From NCBI GenBank assembly GCA_019914945.1, contig CM034100.1, positions 2,121,209-2,185,208 on the forward strand: a stretch of DNA of 64,000 nucleotides. Direction: 5' to 3'. Below are positions 60,831 through 64,000 of this stretch, one piece after another. The notes beneath the pieces are model-generated. The model saw only the letters and a program-made list of their open reading frames with translations. It made no database searches and was not told the origin of the DNA. A program made the translations under genes and the position numbers. Every line of letters begins with the position of its first letter. The first letter of the stretch is position 1. The DNA comes from Typha latifolia (taxonomy: Eukaryota; Streptophyta; Magnoliopsida; Poales; Typhaceae).

Positions 60831-63800
60831 ATGGCGGAAATAGTGACTTCCTTGCTGGGGTTGGTGTTTGATAAGCTGGTAACCAAAGTCATGACAGAGT
60901 TTGCACAGCTGAAGGATGTCGACAAGGAACTAACGAAGCTGAAAAACACTCTCTCGGCGATCCAAAACTCCTTAGCAGACGCAGAGGCAAGGCAAGGTAA
61001 GGAGAACGATATCAAAAGTTGGCTCAGAAATCTCAAAGATGTCGCCTTCGACATTGATGATGTGTTAGATGACGTTACTACCGAAGCCCTACAAAGACAG
61101 CAGAAGAACAAAAGCGGCATGAAGGGAAAGGTACACAAGCTATCATCAATCCCAAAGTCAGTTATGTTTAAATCAAAGGTAGCTCGTAAAATAAAGGAGA
61201 TTAGGGAAAGGTTAGATGATATTGCAGGAGAGAGATCTAAATTTCATTTGCAAGACAGTGTGATAACAGTCTATAAGCCAGAGAATGGGATGAGAGAAGA
61301 GAGTAGCTCTTTCGTAATTGAGTCTGAAGTTTATGGCAGACAGGAAGATAAGGAAAAGATAGTTGATTATCTAACCAACATGTCTAATGAAGGCGATCTT
61401 GGAGTTATAGTGATTGCCGGGTTAGGAGGGCTTGGTAAGACTACTGTTGCTCAATTAGCTTTTAATGATGAGAGAGTATGCAGCCAGTTTGATGAGAAGA
61501 TATGGGTTTGTGTATCTGAAGATTTTGACATTAGAAGGATTTGCAGATCAATTATAGAATCTGTATCTCGAGACAAGTTTGATCTCACAGATATGGAGCT
61601 GATGCAGCGTTCCCTAAGAGAAAAACTCAGAGGCAAGAAATTTTTGCTTGTGCTGGACGATGTTTGGGATGTGAGTCGCGAGAAATGGGACAGACTGAGA
61701 GCTTTGTTAACTATTGGATCCATGGGAAGCAAAGTCATGGTGACCACTCGTATCAAGCGAATTGCCGACCTGATGGACACGGTCAAGCTACACTCCTTGA
61801 AGGGTCTATCAGAGGACGATTGTTGGTTATTGTTTGAGAGAAGAGCATTTGGATTGGATAGCAGTGAAAAGACCCCGAACTTGGTAAGCATTGGGAAAGA
61901 GATTGTCAAAAAATGCGGTGGTGTTCCCTTGGCAGCCAAGGCTTTAGGTAGTTTGATGCGCTGCAGGAGAAGGGAAAGTGAGTGGTTGGAGATCAGGGAC
62001 AATGATCTTTGGAACTTATCTGATGAAGAAACTGAAATTTTACCTGCTTTACGGTTGAGTTATAATCATCTTCCATCACGTCTGAAGCAATGCTTTGCGT
62101 ATTGCGCCATATTTCCAAAGGATAGTGTTATAGATAAGAAGGATCTGGTCCAATTCTGGATTGCAGAAGGCTTCATTCAGTCATCTGACAGGAGAACAGA
62201 CCTGGAAAACATAGGCTTGCGTTACGTGGATGACCTAATATCAAGATCACTCTTTGAGAATTCTGAGAATTTTTTTGATGATGTGGTAAGAAGTGTCAGG
62301 ATGCATGATCTGGTTCACGATCTCGCTCAATCTGTTGCAGGTGAAGAATGCTCAATAATCGACACTGACAGAAGAAATATTGCTCAAAGCACACGTTATT
62401 CATCGTTCCGTTGCGGACACAAGCCAACATCAGCAATCCTATATCAGCTACGTGAAGCAAAAAAAATGAGAACCTTTTATTTTGTCGGTTCATATGGCAT
62501 GGACGAGCAGAAAGATATGGCGCAGGAGGTTCTCCAAGTTGTATTCAATAGCATGAAGCTTCTCAGGGTTCTTCATTTTAGTCAGTACCCCATGAAAGAA
62601 TTGCCAGCTTCAATAAAAAATCTTAGTCACCTAAGGTATCTCGATCTATCTTGGGGTGATCTTGAAACACTGCCACCATGCATTGGCCTCCTCCAGAATA
62701 TGCAGGTCTTGAAATTACAAGTGTGCCACAGACTTCAAGCTTTGCCTGATTCTATTGGCGGCCTCTCTAATCTCATATCATTAGACCTCACCAGTTGCAG
62801 GAGCCTTCAAGCATTGCCAGACTCCATTGGTGGCCTCTCTAATCTCCCGTTATTAGACCTCTCTTGTTGCGAGAGTCTTCGAGCATTGCCCGACTCCATT
62901 GGTGGTCTTTCTAATCTCTCAAAATTGAACTTCACCGATTGCAAGAGTCTTCAAGCATTGCCTGACTCTATTGGTGGCCTCTCTAATCTCTCATTATTAG
63001 ACCTCTCCAATTGCGAGAGTCTTCAAGCATTGCCTGACTCTATTGGTGGCCTCTCTAATCTCTCATCATTAGATCTCACTGATTGCTTGAGTCTTCAAGT
63101 ATTGCCTGACTCTATTGGTGGCCTCTCTAATCTCTCATCATTAGATCTCACTTGTTGCTTGAGTCTTCAAGTATTGCCTGACTCTATTGGTGGCCTCTCT
63201 AATCTCTCATCATTAGATCTCACTTGTTGCTTGAGTCTTCAAGTATTGCCTGACTCTATTGGTGGCCTCTCTAATCTCTCATCATTAAATCTCACTTATT
63301 GCTTGAGTCTTCAAGTATTGCCTGACTCTATTGGTGGCCTCTCTAATCTCTCAACATTAGACTTGGAATCTTGTAAGAGTTTTCAAACATTGCCAGACTC
63401 CATTGGTGGCCTCTCTAATCTCTTATTATTAGACCTCTCTTATTGCGAGAGTCTTCAAGCATTGCCTGACTCTATTGGTGGCCTCTCTAATCTCTCAACA
63501 TTGAATGTCAGCAGTTGCAAGCTTCAAGCATTGCCAGACTCCATTGGTGACCTCTCTAATCTCTCAACATTGGACATCAGCAATTGCAAGAGTCTTCAAG
63601 CATTGCCAGACTCCATTGGTGACCTCTCTAATCTCTCAACATTGAACATCAGCAATTGCGAGAGTCTTCAAGCAGACTTTAGTGGCCTCCCTAATCTCTC
63701 TGCATTATATATCTCCCATCTGACGTGCATGCCCTCCGGGATAGGAAAATTGAGCCACCTCCAAACACTTCCGGTCTTTGTGGTCGGTGGCAAGAACAAC

Positions 63801-64000
63801 TGCAGCCTTAGAGAGCTCAGCAGCCTGAATCTCGAAGGCAAATTACATATCAAGAATCTGGAAAACGTGAAGAATGTCAAAGAGGCGAAGGAAGCCAACT
63901 TGATACAAAAGCAGGGCCTTAAGGCACTGAGATTGTCGTGGAATCTGGATGCTTACAAGAAGCCAGGAGAAGCCAACTCTGAGAAGATCATCGAAGATGG
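60831..64000 (+). CDS. CC-NB-ARC-LRR (CNL) immune receptor, 3' end outside window
   Basis: Intracellular NLR receptor; frame open from the ATG at 60831 to the window edge (about 1056 codons) with no intron. Coiled coil with EDVID-like 'DIDDVLDDVTTEAL'. NB-ARC motifs intact: P-loop 'GLGGLGKTT' at 197-205, RNBS-A 'FDEKIWVCVSEDFD', kinase-2 'LLVLDDVW' at 272-279, RNBS-B 'GSKVMVTTR', GLPL as 'GGVPLAAKALG', RNBS-D 'CFAYCAIFPKD', MHD at 491-493 ('RMHDLVHDLAQS'). From about residue 635 come roughly 14 LRR units of 24 aa ('LQALPDSIGGLSNLS'), several almost identical in DNA, then 'MPSGIGKLSHLQTLPVFVVG'. The missing end should resemble the LRR tail kept at 46729-47550. The start matches the deletion derivative at 52761. 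No defect is seen in the visible part. Confidence 0.93.
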   Translation, partial: MAEIVTSLLGLVFDKLVTKVMTEFAQLKDVDKELTKLKNTLSAIQNSLADAEARQGKENDIKSWLRNLKDVAFDIDDVLDDVTTEALQRQQKNKSGMKGKVHKLSSIPKSVMFKSKVARKIKEIRERLDDIAGERSKFHLQDSVITVYKPENGMREESSSFVIESEVYGRQEDKEKIVDYLTNMSNEGDLGVIVIAGLGGLGKTTVAQLAFNDERVCSQFDEKIWVCVSEDFDIRRICRSIIESVSRDKFDLTDMELMQRSLREKLRGKKFLLVLDDVWDVSREKWDRLRALLTIGSMGSKVMVTTRIKRIADLMDTVKLHSLKGLSEDDCWLLFERRAFGLDSSEKTPNLVSIGKEIVKKCGGVPLAAKALGSLMRCRRRESEWLEIRDNDLWNLSDEETEILPALRLSYNHLPSRLKQCFAYCAIFPKDSVIDKKDLVQFWIAEGFIQSSDRRTDLENIGLRYVDDLISRSLFENSENFFDDVVRSVRMHDLVHDLAQSVAGEECSIIDTDRRNIAQSTRYSSFRCGHKPTSAILYQLREAKKMRTFYFVGSYGMDEQKDMAQEVLQVVFNSMKLLRVLHFSQYPMKELPASIKNLSHLRYLDLSWGDLETLPPCIGLLQNMQVLKLQVCHRLQALPDSIGGLSNLISLDLTSCRSLQALPDSIGGLSNLPLLDLSCCESLRALPDSIGGLSNLSKLNFTDCKSLQALPDSIGGLSNLSLLDLSNCESLQALPDSIGGLSNLSSLDLTDCLSLQVLPDSIGGLSNLSSLDLTCCLSLQVLPDSIGGLSNLSSLDLTCCLSLQVLPDSIGGLSNLSSLNLTYCLSLQVLPDSIGGLSNLSTLDLESCKSFQTLPDSIGGLSNLLLLDLSYCESLQALPDSIGGLSNLSTLNVSSCKLQALPDSIGDLSNLSTLDISNCKSLQALPDSIGDLSNLSTLNISNCESLQADFSGLPNLSALYISHLTCMPSGIGKLSHLQTLPVFVVGGKNNCSLRELSSLNLEGKLHIKNLENVKNVKEAKEANLIQKQGLKALRLSWNLDAYKKPGEANSEKIIED
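62733..63710 (+). repeat. 72-bp tandem repeat encoding LRRs, about 14 units
   Basis: Each unit contains GGCCTCTCTAATCTCTCA and GAGTCTTCAAGCATTGCC-like sequence and encodes one 24-aa LRR. Units between about 63025 and 63310 are near-identical in DNA. One unit near 63515 is 3 bp shorter (an Agt codon lost) and the last is shortened further, both in frame. The same unit type occurs in the LRR remnant at 45910-46500. Confidence 0.92.

Noticed and set aside
61451..62002. A 183-aa minus-strand open frame within the right-hand CNL
   Set aside because: It is antisense to the NB-ARC domain, which is clearly coding on the plus strand.
62733..63710. Regular direct repeats that could be read as a CRISPR-like array
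   Set aside because: The units are in-frame LRR codons of a plant CNL with no spacers, and the genome is eukaryotic.

Overview
This window is nuclear DNA from a flowering plant. It is AT-rich, has introns with GT/AG borders, and carries plant families: tau-class glutathione S-transferases, a BODYGUARD-type cutin hydrolase and CC-NB-ARC-LRR immune receptors. It also carries Ty1/copia, Ty3/gypsy, LINE, hAT and Mutator-like debris. The sequence alone does not identify the species. All gene models were built by hand from splice sites, reading-frame phase and remembered family motifs; no search was run.

Layout. (1) 0.4-3.4 kb, minus strand: a complete 7-exon ALKBH6 gene (275 aa, Fe(II)/2-oxoglutarate dioxygenase) with a foldback MITE in its third intron. 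(2) 3.6-4.0 kb: a poly(A)-tailed insertion flanked by a direct repeat. (3) 4.7-31.7 kb, minus strand: a complete 18-exon NUP214-type nucleoporin gene (1618 aa) whose exon phases all join. Its introns hold LINE pieces, a decayed Ty3/gypsy element that is itself interrupted by a hAT-type element, and tandem repeats. (4) 32.4-41.9 kb, minus strand: a tau GST cluster with two near-identical genes on a 2.8-kb tandem duplication, one broken copy and one more divergent intact gene. (5) 43.8-45.7 kb, plus strand: a complete 4-exon BODYGUARD-like alpha/beta hydrolase gene. (6) 45.9-64 kb: an NLR cluster with an LRR-only remnant, an intact intronless CNL on the minus strand, a CC-to-LRR deletion derivative, and an apparently intact CNL running off the right edge. 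A partial BODYGUARD duplicate, a copia remnant, a Mutator-like transposase piece and another MITE lie between them.

The genes do not form a pathway. ALKBH6 and NUP214 look like single-copy housekeeping genes. The GST, BODYGUARD and NLR parts show local duplication and decay. The most notable points are the almost uniform 72-bp LRR units in the last CNL, a 280-bp stretch identical between the two GST units beside coding sequence that has diverged, the nested transposons inside NUP214, and three foldback elements, two of them with clear 9-bp target duplications. I found no convincing undescribed biological system.
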